A stretch of 64,000 bases of DNA from Adiantum capillus-veneris. Taxonomy: Eukaryota; Streptophyta; Polypodiopsida; Polypodiales; Pteridaceae. Positions 1-10,689 of this stretch are shown one piece after another. Positions within the stretch are counted from its first letter, which is position 1; every line of letters begins with the position of its first letter. Under the pieces are notes generated by a model. That model was not told where the DNA came from. It ran no database searches and worked only from the letters and a program-made list of their open reading frames with translations. The stretch is from positions 69,693,370-69,757,369 of the forward strand of contig CM043952.1 of the NCBI GenBank assembly GCA_014529385.2, in the 5' to 3' direction. A program made the position numbers and the translations under genes.

Positions 1-1468
1 CCACAAGCAATCTCTTCTTCATCTTCAAATCTAGCTCTTGATAACATATCTGCAACAAGATTATCTCTAATTGCATATGAAAAAATTCAGGATTAAGAGA
101 TTTAATGTAGGCTATCCATCACAGCATAGCAATATCTGGAGTAGAGCAGTTTGCAATCATCCCTATTAGTGGCTAGCAATCTGTCTCTACCACGACTGAA
201 GCTCCAATAAAGTATTCTTTATCAGACCTTAGAGCAGTAGCAACGCCCCAGAGTTCTCTCTTAACCTGTGGGTAGCCTCTTTGGCGAGCATTGAGCACTT
301 TTTCTCCAAATCGAACCGCATACGTGTTCCCTTCTTCATCATCTTGACCTATAGCCCATCCAATACCTGTCGGGCTAGTGTCGACAACTATTAAGATTAC
401 TGGCCTTTCGCATTTGTAGTTGAATTTTCTCAAGGTCCGAGCCTCAAGGAGCATCTTCTTTAATTTCCTCATAGCTCGTGTGTGAACTTCTTCCCAAACA
501 AATCTTTTACCTTTTCTCAAGAGTTGATAAAGCACTTCTGCAACATGATCTAAATGTGGCAGCCAAATAAGATAGAATACATATGCACCCAGAAACCGAC
601 GAACTTCAGTAACCGAAGAGCATGTTTCCTTCATCTTTTGAATAGCTTCAACTTTAGCTGAACTTGGCCTTCTACCTTCTACACCAGGATTGCACATGTG
701 CCCTACAATTAGAACCTCTTTGGCACCAAAAGTTGATTTTTGCCTTGAAAGTGTTAAGTTAACTTCTTCAAGCGTGGATAAAATAGCATCACAGTCAGCA
801 ATATGTTGAGCAACAAACTGTCGGCACCCCCTCTGATATTTTACTTCATCTTTTGAGCCTTCCTCACAGCCCTTAATCGGTAGATCATCAATGAAAGGCA
901 TAGTAACATGTGGGATAAAGTCCCTTAATACCTTATTCATGTCGTTCATCATATGAGCTACAGAATTAGTAGCACCCTGTGGTAGAGTGCACATCCTTAC
1001 CAATCCGAGAGGTGTACGCATCGTAGTAAGTTCCCTGCTCTCCAAATCTAATTGAAATTGATAATATCCAGAATAAAGATCACCCATAGAGTAAATTGAC
1101 CTACCTGCAAAAGCCTCATCAAATTCATCCACAATTGGGTCGGTACCCACATTGCGGATTGTTACCTTGTTAACAGGTTGCATATCCTGTATAAACCTTA
1201 AAGTACCATTTTTCTTCGGAACAGTGAACCATCGGTTAGAGTATGGTGCACATGATGGTTCCAAGATTCCCATTTCTATCTTCTCATTAAGCAAATTGAT
1301 AAGCTTTGGCAAGTGAGCTTTAGGAACTGGAATAGGACGTAAGCTCCATGGCATGTGAGGAACAGTGAATATAACCATAGGTGCAACAACACTTGGATCC
1401 ACACACCCAATGTCACTTGGCTCAAAGACAAAAGCTTTACCATGTTTTTTGAGCATACCTTGAAACAC
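1..1468 (-). pseudogene. Ty3/gypsy reverse transcriptase and RNase H (element E1)
   Basis: This is the pol segment that copies element RNA into DNA. The RT fingers carry VPKKNGTLRFIQD, the palm carries SMGDLYSGY and the catalytic FIDD box (FIDDLPIKGC), and the RNase H start has VVDTSPTGIGWA, KREL and VETD, which match the family's acidic active-site residues. The reading frame is open from 1468 to 173, where a TAG replaces a Leu codon (the E6 copy reads RLPLLGMI there). Homology then continues in frame to the window edge. At the 5' side the frame shifts near 1468, within the ECF-x-MLKKHGK stretch. The integrase would lie left of the window. FIDD and RNase H residues are kept, but the stop and frameshift make this copy defective. 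The family call is firm; the lineage within Ty3/gypsy is not assigned. Confidence 0.9.
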
Positions 1469-2403
1469 TTGATTTCCTCTTCATTGAGAAAACCATCTTC
1501 CCCCACCTTCTGCTGCAATGTCTCTTCAATGAATTTGTGCCCAATGTTCTTAGGATTTCTGAGCATAGGCTATCGAGAAGCTTCTTTAATTACTTCATCA
1601 CTTCCCTCTGGTAGAGGTGTAGCCACAGGTCTCACTTTCTTTGCAAATTTCTTGTACTTCGTCTCTACCTGTCTTCAACTTCTTTATCCAAGTCCTCCAC
1701 AATGTGCATAAGTGCCTCGTATATGTCCTTGAGTGCACTTTAACAACTTCAGTTCCACTTTCTAACCTGTTGTGCTTGATATCCTCAAGCTCTGACGTAG
1801 TATCAACATAAGAGATCTCTTTGAAGATTCCTGATATCACATCATCCGGTTCTAGCACATCACATCCCTGCAAGTCACTTTGAATGCTTGAAACATATTG
1901 TTTCTCCCACTTAGTTAAATCATTAAATTTCCTATAAGATACTGAACACTCAGATGTTAACCCTAGAAATCCTGAAGAGAAGGTTTCTCTTTGCGAGAAC
2001 TTCTCCTCACTTGCACCACCATAGTCTCGCTTTATAGTGGCACCCCAAGAAAATCCTGAGAAAATCTTTGTTCTTTAAACTCCTTACGTATCTTTGGCAT
2101 TGGACGATCACGTAAACTGTCTTTGTTTCTAGCATGATCAACACATACAGTTAGAAATTAAACCTCTTTCTTACCATCTCGGCTTCGAACCCTGGCATAG
2201 GCCGAGCCATCATCTAGCACCTTAGTTTCCATCCACAGAGCCGTAATTTAGGGTTGTCCCAGAATCAATGGGTAGGAGGAATGCTCCTGTATAAAAAAAG
2301 TTTTTCTCATCACAGACATCCCCAATAGTTACCTTAACATTTGTGCATGCACCGTAAAGATCTCTAGGAAGCATGTTGGAAGCTCGAATCCATCACCTGT
2401 GAT
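1469..2403 (-). pseudogene. E1 polyprotein linker between protease and RT (degenerate)
   Basis: Broken coding sequence joins the protease to the RT. Frames at 1469-1566 and 1598-1873 look like polyprotein (for example NPKNIGHKFIEETL near 1550) but do not join without frameshifts. The stretch at about 1980-2200 aligns by eye with 53110-53364 of element E6, including a shared CTGTC-centred segment, so it belongs to the same family. No separate function is proposed. Confidence 0.6.
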
Positions 2404-2721
2404 CTACATCATAGGCCAATTCTCCTTTTGGTGCAAATTCTTTTCCATGAGATTGATTTCTGACCCATGGTCTATGAGGGCTAAGACCGGCTCCTCAATG
2501 TCGCCAAGCTTTACCACTGTTTCTATTGTTGCTCTTGCCCAATGAGTCCTCGAAAAGTGACTCTTGGGTATAACTTCTTTATCTTCACCGTCATTAAAAT
2601 GCATGTTTCTTACCTCTGGTATAATCGGGCTTGGAACCACCACAGGCTTGGGCTCTTCTTCTTCAAGATCTACTAAATACTCTTCATAGTCTTCCAAAAT
2701 TTCTTCAATGTGATAAACCAC
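2404..2721 (-). pseudogene. E1 retropepsin-like protease
   Basis: Aspartic protease segment that would cut the Gag-Pol polyprotein. The active-site region reads ALIDHGSEINLM, matching the family D-S/T-G-S-E-I-N-L-M box except that the Ser/Thr of the catalytic triplet is His. Upstream it is acidic and proline-rich (residues 8-35). The frame ends 35 residues after this box, before the flap and the C-terminal I-L-G motif, so only the N-terminal half is readable in this frame. It lies between the gag linker (2740-3144) and RT, the usual Ty3 order. The altered triplet and truncation imply inactivity. Confidence 0.75.
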
Positions 2722-2739
2722 TTGGCTTTTAACTGGGTC

Positions 2740-3144
2740 TCACTCTTGATCACTCGGTACTTGCTGCTTTGTTTTTATAATGTCGATGATCTCTTCGTGG
2801 AACTCATGCTTTGCAATTCCAAGAATAACCCCCAAGGTGAGCTCCACTTTACTATTTAGGATACATTCTTCAAAAACTTTCTTCAAATCTGTAGCCAGTT
2901 CAATATTAGACTTGAGTTTATACGAGGACCCTTTAGGCTTACCTTGATTCTTGTCCTTCGGAGCCTCTTCCATAACCACCTCCGGAGCAGGTTTAGGAGC
3001 TGGCACTTCTTCTTTCTTATTGTTGGATCTCATCGGCCTTTTTGACGCCCCAGCCACCTCTTCATCTCTTTTCCGCTTCTCTTCCACCATAGCTTCATTG
3101 GCTTGAGCTTTAGCAATATAAGCATATACCGAAAAAGAATCCAC
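2740..3144 (-). pseudogene. E1 Gag-to-protease linker region
   Basis: A 134-codon open segment between the Gag zinc knuckle and the protease. Residues 20-75 are Lys/Glu/Pro-rich (KRKRDEE, PAPKPAPE). Residues 75-130 contain a conserved-looking helical stretch, KLKSNIELATDLKKVFEE followed by LGVILGIAKHEFHEE. From memory a similar pre-protease block occurs in some Ty3/gypsy polyproteins, including fungal ones. That is recall, not a search result. It is separated from the flanking segments by a frame change or stop. Confidence 0.6.
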
Positions 3145-3168
3145 TAGATCGGTCCACCCAGTGGTTTC

Positions 3169-4137
3169 TCAAATTGAATTCCCCACCTGTCGTAACTTTC
3201 CGTATGTTACCTTACCTACTTCTGCTGTCTTTAGAGCATATGGCCACAACTGGCCCTTTGCACCTGTACCATCATCATCTTCCCTACCACAAACTTGCAC
3301 CCCATATGTAGCTACTTCCACAAGGGCAACATTATGTTGTATTTCCTCATCTATCTTCTTCATTCCGCCTCTGCCAAAGCTCAAGCGGAGCATTTCCCCT
3401 GTCGCCTTGAGATGAATCTTCTTGTCTTTCCAGAAAACCACATTCTTCTTATAAGCTTCATCAAACTCATTACACTCTCTCACAAACCTGTGGTCTTCAC
3501 TATCGCACCACATGCATCGATCCCAATTTTTACGTGGTGGCTGCTGTTGCTTAGGTTCAGAATTAGACGCCTTTGCATCTAATCCTTCAAATTTAGCAGT
3601 TTTAAAATTCAAATTTAGTTCTTGAATACCTTTAACGAGATCGTGAAGAACAAGCCCCTCCACTTTGGGTAATGTAGAGGGCGGCTTCTCTTTAATCTCT
3701 TCCTCATCATCATCCAGTACCTCGATCACAATTTGCTCATCAACCCACTTCTGTCCTTTTACGATCATGTTCACCGCTTCAGATACTATTTTCCAATTTG
3801 ATGTCAATCCCAATTCTCCCGCCGGATCCTCCAATAATTGCACCAAATTCTTTTGTAGTCGCGGATCAGCAGCTTGAATAAACAATTCCACCTTTTGATC
3901 CATCAAGGAACGTTGTTCTGCTGACGATAACTGATCAAACTTCTTTTCAAACTCTCGCAACAGTTCTCGTGCAGATAAATTTTTACCCTTCTTCTGCACC
4001 CACTTCGTAAAACTCTGTCTGATCACCCGTTGAGAATCCTCCAGAAAATATTCCTCTTGCAGCGCCTTCTCAAAATCCTGCGAGTGCGGCCCTTGAGCCG
4101 CTTGAATTTCTTTAATCCGGGCCCTAAGTTCTAGCAC
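3169..4137 (-). pseudogene. E1 Gag, capsid and zinc-knuckle region
   Basis: Main Gag segment that would form the particle shell and bind element RNA. The capsid-like part (residues 1-150) is helical and charged. Residues 200-230 hold a zinc-knuckle-like motif, CMWCDSEDHRFVREC, spaced C-x2-C-x4-H-x5-C, one residue longer than the standard C-x2-C-x4-H-x4-C. It overlaps the N-terminal Gag frame by a few bases with a frame change near 4131-4137. The reading GFHLIAC, then LELRARIKEIQ, shows the two belong together. Confidence 0.8.
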
Positions 4138-4388
4138 GCAATCAAATGAAATCCTTCCACTGAATCCTGGTCTTCAATACCATTATCTTCCATAGACTGC
4201 TCATACAAATTGAAAAATTTTGAAATATCTCGGCCCTCAAACCGTTGCAGCTTTTCCGTAACATTTTGACGAGCTTTACGAATCCGCTCTTGCAAATTAT
4301 GTTGCTGCTGGGCAGCCTGCTGCTGTTGCATGTATGCTGCAAATTGCTGCATCATCTGCTGCATGGCTACTTCTTGTGGTGTAGACAT
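4131..4388 (-). pseudogene. E1 Gag N-terminus
   Basis: Start of Gag. I choose the ATG at 4388 (MSTPQEV) because it begins the Gln-rich run (MQQMMQQFAAYMQQQQAAQQQ), while the open frame upstream to 4544 looks like leader. A helical segment follows (RIRKARQNVTEKLQRFEGRDISKF) with the W/F-L-x-x-Y spacing of retrotransposon capsids. A frameshift near 4131 separates it from the rest of Gag. Confidence 0.7.
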
Positions 4389-4654
4389 ATGCTTCAACAA
4401 TTTTCCCACCCCGGCTCGGTTTCGCATCGGGTTCACCAGGTGTCGGGGGATAAGTGTTCGAAACTTGATCCAGGTCAGCACCGGGCTGCTGGCTATGGAA
4501 AAATTGAGAGTGAAAAATTGCCGGACCGCACAATACAGCAGCAATTAATTACTTGGTAATGTTATCGACGCACAAAACTTGCTCGAAAATTTATAACACC
4601 AATGAAACTGATACGCAATCAAGAAGAAGTGTCATTATCGATACCATTAAATAA

Positions 4655-6576
4655 TGCTAATGATAGTTCAGGAGCTTAAACTCCCATTATAGATCACTCC
4701 GAGCCGTTAATGGCTCCGCAACTCATCAAAAAGAAATAATTAAACTAGGTTGCCTGCTGCTGACGAGAAAGATCCTAATGTGCCGGTTCCATCTGTTTGA
4801 TTTGTCTTCTAACACTATCTTGCCTTTTCTCTAGCACTAGACTTTCCAATTTCCCTTCATGCTCGGCTTGCTCTGAGCTCTCAAAACTTGTCCTGCTTGC
4901 TATGCTGAAGCTTGGCCTTCTTCTCCGAAGACTCCTTACGAGCCTTGTTTGCTCTCTCCTTGCTTAAGCCGAGAGAGAGAGAGAGTATCCCTTTTGGTTC
5001 CTTCCTTACCAAAGGCCGAGAGCGATCCTTGTGCTTTGGTTAGCGAAGGACGAGAGAAAGAGAGTGTCGTTCTTCCTTAATCCCGGAGAGAGAGAGAATC
5101 CCTCCTTCCTCGGCCAAGCTTTTTTCTGCAAATCCTTTCCTGCCTCTTTTCGCTCTCCCCTTGCCCTATTCTCTTTTTTGTTTCTTCGAACAACTACCTT
5201 CTCATTGATAGATTTCTTTTAATAGCCATCCTTTTGTTTTTGCCCCACCACGCAGTCACGGCGCCGTGACTGACCTGGCATGGGAGCATCTGTGATGATG
5301 TGGCAGGCCCGGACAGTGACCAACGCGGAATTTTACGTGGATGCTACCGAAAAGGATCACCTCAGGATGCTGAGCATTTGTTTCTTCATGCTCGTCATCG
5401 TCCGAGCCTCCTACCAAGCACCGCGAGCAACTTCTCTTCCCCTGCACCCTCCTCGCTACCAGCCCACGCCATCGACCTCCCTGTTTTCTATTGTTCACAT
5501 TATAACCCTTAAAGTGGGCAGCCCTTAGTGCCACATTGTGCGGCCCTTGGGTGGCCGACCATGGGCAAACTTGGGAGGCCAATGCTTGGGCGGCCATAAA
5601 GATAGACATAATTGTGGCCCTTGGCCATTATTTAGTGGGCTTGGCACCACACTTGGCATACATATGTTTTAAAGCATTGCGAGCCGACATTCCAGACACG
5701 AAGCTCTGCAAAAATCTACGGCACCACATTTGGCATACATATCTAACGAAGCACTGCCAAACACGGCATTCTTTGTGAGCATTCCTTGACTAACCTTATC
5801 ATCTTGAACTTCAATGCCCGTATCAACCTCTCATATAATCCTACATACCTTTAAGATGCAACTATAGGTGATTGCATTGAAGTAAGGCCTTCTCATCACA
5901 TCCAATAAAAAGTGTCAGAGTTTCTTTCTTGTCAGCCGGGTATTGCCAATTACGACCACTGCCGGCCAAGCACTGCATGAAATGACATCTCGAGCATGAG
6001 ACTCATCAAGCTACTACTGCTCTAGCATCGCAAAATCTGGATAATAGACAAGACTCCTAGCTGAGACACTGACCGAGCCGACTGGACTGGTACGGAGCCG
6101 GCCCCCGATGTATCTTAATCGTCCAATATCTTGGCGATCAGGACTCCGATCACTGAACTGAAAAGACCGACGTGCTCCAACAAAGTGAGCACTTCAAGCC
6201 CGTGCATTCATTTCATTTCTATCACCTCAGCTGCAGTTTCCCAATCCGGTACGGATCTACAATCGACTCAAACTTCAAACTGCCATAACTTCTTCATCTT
6301 AGCTCCAATCGACGAGCCGTAAAGACATGCTGGTAGAGCACTTCAAGCACTTCAGTTCTAAATCATAATCTACCATATGTGCTCACTTCAAGCATACTCA
6401 TTTTTGGCATCATTAAGGTATCTGTTGGTCTTTTTAACCGCATTTGACATACATTCAATATTGAACTTGTCTTGTTACCAAGCCTTAACTACTGTTCATT
6501 AATCATGTAAGCTTCAAACAACTTGATGTGCATTTTTCTAGCATCTTTCTTAGCATGGGAGTGGATCTGCACGACA
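4655..6576 (-). repeat. Putative LTR between E2 integrase and E1 gag
   Basis: In minus orientation a purine tract downstream of the E2 integrase tail (about 6577-6600) is followed by TGTCGTGCAG at 6576. The same layout precedes TGTTGTGCCG at 49732 in E6. A TGGTATC match to the initiator-tRNA-Met primer site lies at about 4640-4646 (minus) after a CA at 4655, giving a possible 1.92 kb LTR. One LTR would then serve both as the 3' end of E2 and the 5' end of E1. The right boundary is fairly well supported; the left is a guess. A GA-rich stretch near 4973-4987 and a 20-bp palindrome at 5253-5272 lie inside. No gene is seen here. Confidence 0.35.
5253..5272. other. Perfect 20-bp palindrome
   Basis: CAGTCACGGCGCCGTGACTG equals its own reverse complement. 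It sits inside the putative LTR and could form a cruciform or bind a dimeric factor. Nothing else nearby decides its role. Confidence 0.7.
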
Positions 6577-6623
6577 TCCACCGCCTCTGAACCTGCACAG
6601 CCTCTGGTCTGTTCCAACCGTGC

Positions 6624-6862
6624 TCATAAAGCATCATCAAGAGCATCATCAGACTCATCATCTGATGCATACATAACAGTGTCTTCAGTAGGTTGATATG
6701 TGTTGAAGTCTACAATATTAATCTCACCATATCGTTGCTTAAACAACTTAACTCTTTTCCCTGCCATAGGCACCTTGAGCTCAGTGCCATCAAGCTCGCA
6801 TAACTTGTAGGTCGCATTATCATAAACATGAAGTACTACATATGGTCCAAACCATCGTTTAA
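6624..6862 (-). pseudogene. Ty3/gypsy integrase C-terminus (element E2, part 3)
   Basis: C-terminal tail of the integrase of a second copy of the E family. It reads KRWFGPYVV near 6850, then DNATYKLCELDGTELKVP and an acidic end (SDDESDDALDD). The equivalent in E6 at 49777-50151 reads SKRWFGPYIV and DNATYTLAELDGTETKIP, so the match is clear. The frame is cut at 6862 by the TIR element and resumes at 8204. Confidence 0.85.
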
Positions 6863-8199
6863 CACTAGAATGGTAACAGGACACTTTTATGTCCTTGAAC
6901 ACTTTTGTGTCCTGATAAGTGACCATTTTGCTTGAATTATTTGAAGAGTATGAAAATGAAATTTGAGGTGCTATATATCCACAAAGTTGCCTTATGAGCT
7001 GAAAAAAACTTAGCATTTTTTGTTTAGTATCGATCTCACCATTAACCTTACTCTTGCACAACATTTTTGAACGTAAACTGTGTGAAAAAACAGGTCCTGT
7101 TTTTGACTTTTTTTCAATTTTTTGCAACTATACCACTCTAAACTTCATGTTTGGGAGGTTTAGATGGCTAGAGGTTAGGCCTTCATAGTTCTCAACATGT
7201 TTTGATGCTTGTAGGGAGAGCTAAGTGTTAAAATTGAAAGTTATGACCAATTTACAAGAATTGCATAATCCTGTTTTTTGGCCAAAATTAGCACTTTTAT
7301 GATTTTTTTGGTGGCTTTCTTGATATCCAAATTCAATTTTGATTGTGTAAGTGTAATGTATAACATAAAGCTAATCTTCGTTCAGTTTTGGGGGACCTAA
7401 TATGCTATATAGCATAGTATATGATGATGGTTGAGTTTTTTGATTGTTGAAGAATACGATACATTTTAGAGTAGCAAGTATAACTTTCTCAATGTTGCTA
7501 GTTTCTTAGGCTAATTGTGTGTATTTTGTAGGTAGTAACCATATCTAATCATAGACTATAAACTTGGCTAGATATTGAGTAGTTTATATGGGTTTCTAGA
7601 GGCCATAATGCTAAACCCAGTTTTTTCATGTTAGCTGTATTTAGCACTTTATCATTGCCCCCAAGGTTCCAATTGTAAGAGATCCATTATCCTTTTGAAA
7701 TTATCCATGGCTCCTTTTGAATGCAGAGGCCTAAAGGGAACTAAGAAAACATGTATATAGTATCTGTATTGAGTGTGACTATAGAAACTTTGATGATAGG
7801 TCCGCAGAATGGCAAAAATGCAACTTTTTTGTACCTATTTTTTTTGCCCAAAAGAAATTAGTGAGGTAAAAGCAACCATATGTTTTGGTCACCAACCCAT
7901 TGAAGTTAACAAGGCATTTTATCTCATGTCCTAAAAAATCCCCACTCTTATTTATATGCAATCAACCGTAAGAAATTGCTGTTTTGGGCAAAATGCACTG
8001 GTCCATCAACTTTGGAGGCTTGTAGTGACCAAGAGATGAGAAAAATTACAAGTTTTTCATTTTTTCCATATGTAGTAGTTATTGAAATATAAGCTCATGA
8101 AAGGATTTTTCAAAATGAGTGGATCTACTATGGTTTTGGAAATCTTTCCCAAAACCCTGAAAGGACACTTTTATGTCCTGTTAGGTTACCATTCTAGTG
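6863..8199. mobile_element. 1.34 kb non-autonomous DNA transposon with 15-bp TIRs
   Basis: The ends are inverted copies of CACTAGAATGGTAAC. Just inside, both ends carry a near-palindromic block AGGACA-N7-TGTCCT, offset by 4 bases. It is flanked by TTAA at 6859-6862 and 8200-8203, and removing the insert plus one TTAA restores the integrase frame (M-V then KRWFGPY). Because the flanks are palindromic, the duplication could be TTAA, or TA with TIRs starting ACACTAG (a mariner-like TA target). The inside is AT-rich with no credible transposase, so it depends on another element. The superfamily is uncertain. The CACTA-like start is not decisive because a 3-bp duplication does not fit. Confidence 0.85.
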
Positions 8200-8537
8200 T
8201 TAACCATTTTCCACATAGCACTGTATTGGTTCTCCAAGCTACTATCATATACAAGGACCCAATCCCCATCTTTAATAACACGAGGTCGTAGTCTGTGCTT
8301 ACCATCAAACGCTGCTTTGTTCTTCAACCTTGCTTCCTTAAGCATTACTTTGGCCTGTTCAATATCTTCCTGACGCCTCTCAAGTTGGCGAATGCGCAAT
8401 GCAAGAAAATCTTCTATAGACATACCTTCTTCCCATGGCATTACGGTCCAAGAAATAACCACTTCCTCTGTAGGCATAATGGGTTTTTTCCCATACATTA
8501 GCTCAAATGACATAAAACCTGTAACAGAACTATGTGT
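8200..8537 (-). pseudogene. E2 integrase, part 2 (C-terminal half)
   Basis: Integrase region between the catalytic core and the GPY/F-type tail. It reads TTHSSVTGF near 8540, then MSFELMYGKKPIMP, QLERRQEDIEQAK, AAFDGKHRLRP and GDWVLVYDSS. Element E6 has the matching MYGQKPVMP and GDWVILYDSS. The open frame begins at 8513 (ATG) but the coding homology starts at the target-duplication boundary near 8543. It is interrupted on both sides by later insertions and is no longer functional. Confidence 0.85.
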
Positions 8538-8543
8538 AGTTCG

Positions 8544-9395
8544 TGTTAAGTATGGATCCTGATTTACCCTTGTAATTTTCTGTGGTAAAAGCGCACATTT
8601 GTAAGACCCCCATTATGAGGAGAATCCATAGTGCGTGAAGGAAAATCACTCGCCGGAAACCAAAATTTTCACAGCCAAAAATCAGGGGCAACTTTAGGGG
8701 CCTCGGGGGCGGAAGCCCCTGATACTTTTTTTTTCCCGTTGGAATATTCCTTTTCGCCAGAATATTATGGCCGGACGGCGGCCAAAAAGTGGTTGGAAAA
8801 CAACCGATCGGTTGGCCGGTGGCCGGTAGTCAATGGCCGATGGCCAGGTGTCGGAAGTCAATGGCCGGTGGCCGAATTCAAAAGCGGACTTGTCTTCTCA
8901 AGGGCGGCCACACATGGGCGGATTGAAGGATCCGCCCGATTTGGACTTATCTACACAAGGCCGGCTACACATGGCTGCCTCTCATGAGAGAGGGCAACCC
9001 TTTTGGCCTATAAAAGGATGCCATTTCTACACACATTTCATAGTGTGAAGTGGATGCAACAAGGTGAGTGTGAGGTGGTGAGAGTGAAGCAAGGCGGGAG
9101 CTCCATTAAGGGTATAATCCCTTTGTAAACTAATTCTTGTTTTGAAGTACTAAAGCCATTTAGTGGCTGCTTTCCCGTGGACGTAGCCCACATTGGGTGA
9201 ACCACGTATATCGTGTGTACTCTCTCTCTTTCTCTCTCTACTCTATAATCTCATGTATGTAAATATGTCTCTATCCATTAAGTAATCTACTTAATTATCT
9301 ATTTAGCTACGTCTTATTTCCTAACAACTGGTATCAGAGTAAGGTTTGTTCGTAGCTAAATTATCTCAAGGAAAAAACTCCTTGAATTGAGTGGG
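8544..9395 (+). mobile_element. Single copia-like LTR with primer site and short leader, no 3' LTR
   Basis: The LTR 8544-9326 starts TGTTAAG and ends CTAACA. TATAAAAGG lies at 9009-9017. Immediately after the LTR comes TGGTATCAGAG at 9329-9339, the initiator-tRNA-Met primer-binding site used by many plant copia elements. Only about 69 bases of leader follow before the host integrase resumes. AGTTCG at 8538-8543 and again at 9396-9401 looks like the target duplication, because joining across it restores the integrase reading (A-D-R-T-T-H). Direct copies of GTCAATGGCC near 8829 and 8858 lie in the LTR. The absence of a 3' LTR with an apparently intact duplication is odd. Confidence 0.75.
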
Positions 9396-9766
9396 AGTTC
9401 GATCAGCCCATAAAGCAAATGGTAGGAGTTTTGGCCAATCACCAATATGTCCCTAGCATGCCTTTGCTAAAGGTTTAACAATAGGCGGATGCACTCTTTC
9501 ACTTTTACCATTACCCTATGGATTGTATGCTATAGTGAGAGCCAACTTAATGCCCAAGCGATCAAAGAAATCCCGAGCTTCAACTGCATCCAGCTCTCCT
9601 CTATCGGTAGTAATTCTACCAACACATCCATACCTCGAAATAACATCCTCAAGAAAGAACTTGCATACGAAACTGGTAGCTTTGGTACGCAAAGCTCTGC
9701 CTTCCACCTGATTAGTAAGATCCTCTCTGGCAAGAACAATATACTACATCTTCCAGACACGTCATA
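9396..9766 (-). pseudogene. E2 integrase, part 1 (catalytic core)
   Basis: Catalytic core of the E2 integrase. It reads VLAREDLTNQV near 9730, RALRTKATSFVCKFFLEDVISRYG, then GRITTDRGELDAVEA with the second catalytic Asp, then IKLALTIAYNP. A TAG follows where E6 has Glu (SPEGN), then GKSER with the catalytic Glu. A frame change lies near 9710. The 5' part (zinc domain, RT) is absent: beyond 9766 the sequence switches to an oppositely oriented element. Confidence 0.8.
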
Positions 9767-9767
9767 T

Positions 9768-10187
9768 ATATGTATGCAGTCATTGCACAACCTCTGTATC
9801 GTTTGCTAGTCAACTTTGATTGGACTGAGGAGTGTGAAACTTCATTCCAAAAGCTGAAGGAAAACCTTGTATCAGCACCTGTACTTAAAGCACCAGATTG
9901 GGAAAAGATATTCCATGTTCACATGGATGCTTCTGCATATGCAATCGGGAGTATTTTGGCTCAACCTGGAGATGGAACAATGGATTTTCCAGTTTGTTAT
10001 GCAAGTCAAGTTAAACAGTGCGGAAAATAACTACACAACCACCGAACGAGAGGGGTTAGGAATGATTTATGCCGTAAAGAAATTTTGGCATTATTTGCTC
10101 GCAAACAAATTTGTGTTCTTCACAGATCATCAAGCTCTTTTGTATCTGGTAAATAAACCATGCAATATAGGGAGAATTGTACGTTGA
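9768..10187 (+). pseudogene. RNase H of element G (5'-truncated)
   Basis: The element starts abruptly inside the RT thumb/RNase H connection ([25 protein letters not shown]). RNase H residues are seen in [14 protein letters not shown] (Asp), [14 protein letters not shown] (Glu) and FFTDHQAL (Asp). A one-base shift near 10010 splits it into two frames (9770-10030 and 9867-10187), and a stop ends the second at 10185-10187. All of gag and most of RT are missing, so G here is a relic. Confidence 0.85.
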
Positions 10188-10189
10188 TT

Positions 10190-10689
10190 TATTATATTTC
10201 TAGAGTTTGATTTCACAGTGGTGGTCAAAAAGGGTAAAACCCATTTCAAGGATACACAAAGGGGAAGCTTCTAAAGGAGTAGATGATGACATACGAGATA
10301 CTTATCTTTTCAATATTGAAATGATATCCAAATGGTCTCAGGAAATTGTTAGCGTTATTTCCTTTGGAGGTAGGTTTGATAGCATGGAAGATAGATCCAA
10401 ACAACAAACAATTCGACAAACAAAAAACTTCCGGTTGATTGCAGGACAGCTGTATCATCTAGGATCGCACCAAATTCTACGATTATGTATAAATCCGGAA
10501 GAATTCGAGTGTTACCTTGAAGAAGCACAGGATTGTGCATTTCATTGTTCATCAGTGAAAACACACCAAAGATTGAAACAGTTAGGGGTTTATTGGCCAA
10601 CTATGTATGCGAACACACATTCTTATGTTACCAATTGTACTATATGTATTGCCAACGACCAGTGGATCATGCGACATTGGTTCAGGTAA
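10190..10689 (+). pseudogene. Element G tether and first integrase-type zinc module
   Basis: This links RNase H to the integrase. It begins EFDFTVVVKKG, continues through an acidic spacer (VDDDIRDTYLFNIEMISKWSQEI), and then has a module like the integrase N-terminal zinc domain: LIAGQLYHLG, ILRLCINPEE, GVYWPTMYANTH and CTIC. The first His pair is altered (DCAFHCSSVKTHQ). A second, better copy follows at 10780-11045, so two such modules sit in series. Confidence 0.7.

Noticed and set aside
6863..8199. Classifying the insert as a CACTA miniature from its CACTAG start
   Set aside because: Flanking duplication is TTAA or TA, not 3 bp, and the TIR does not continue like the CACTACAACA ends at 33860/47352.
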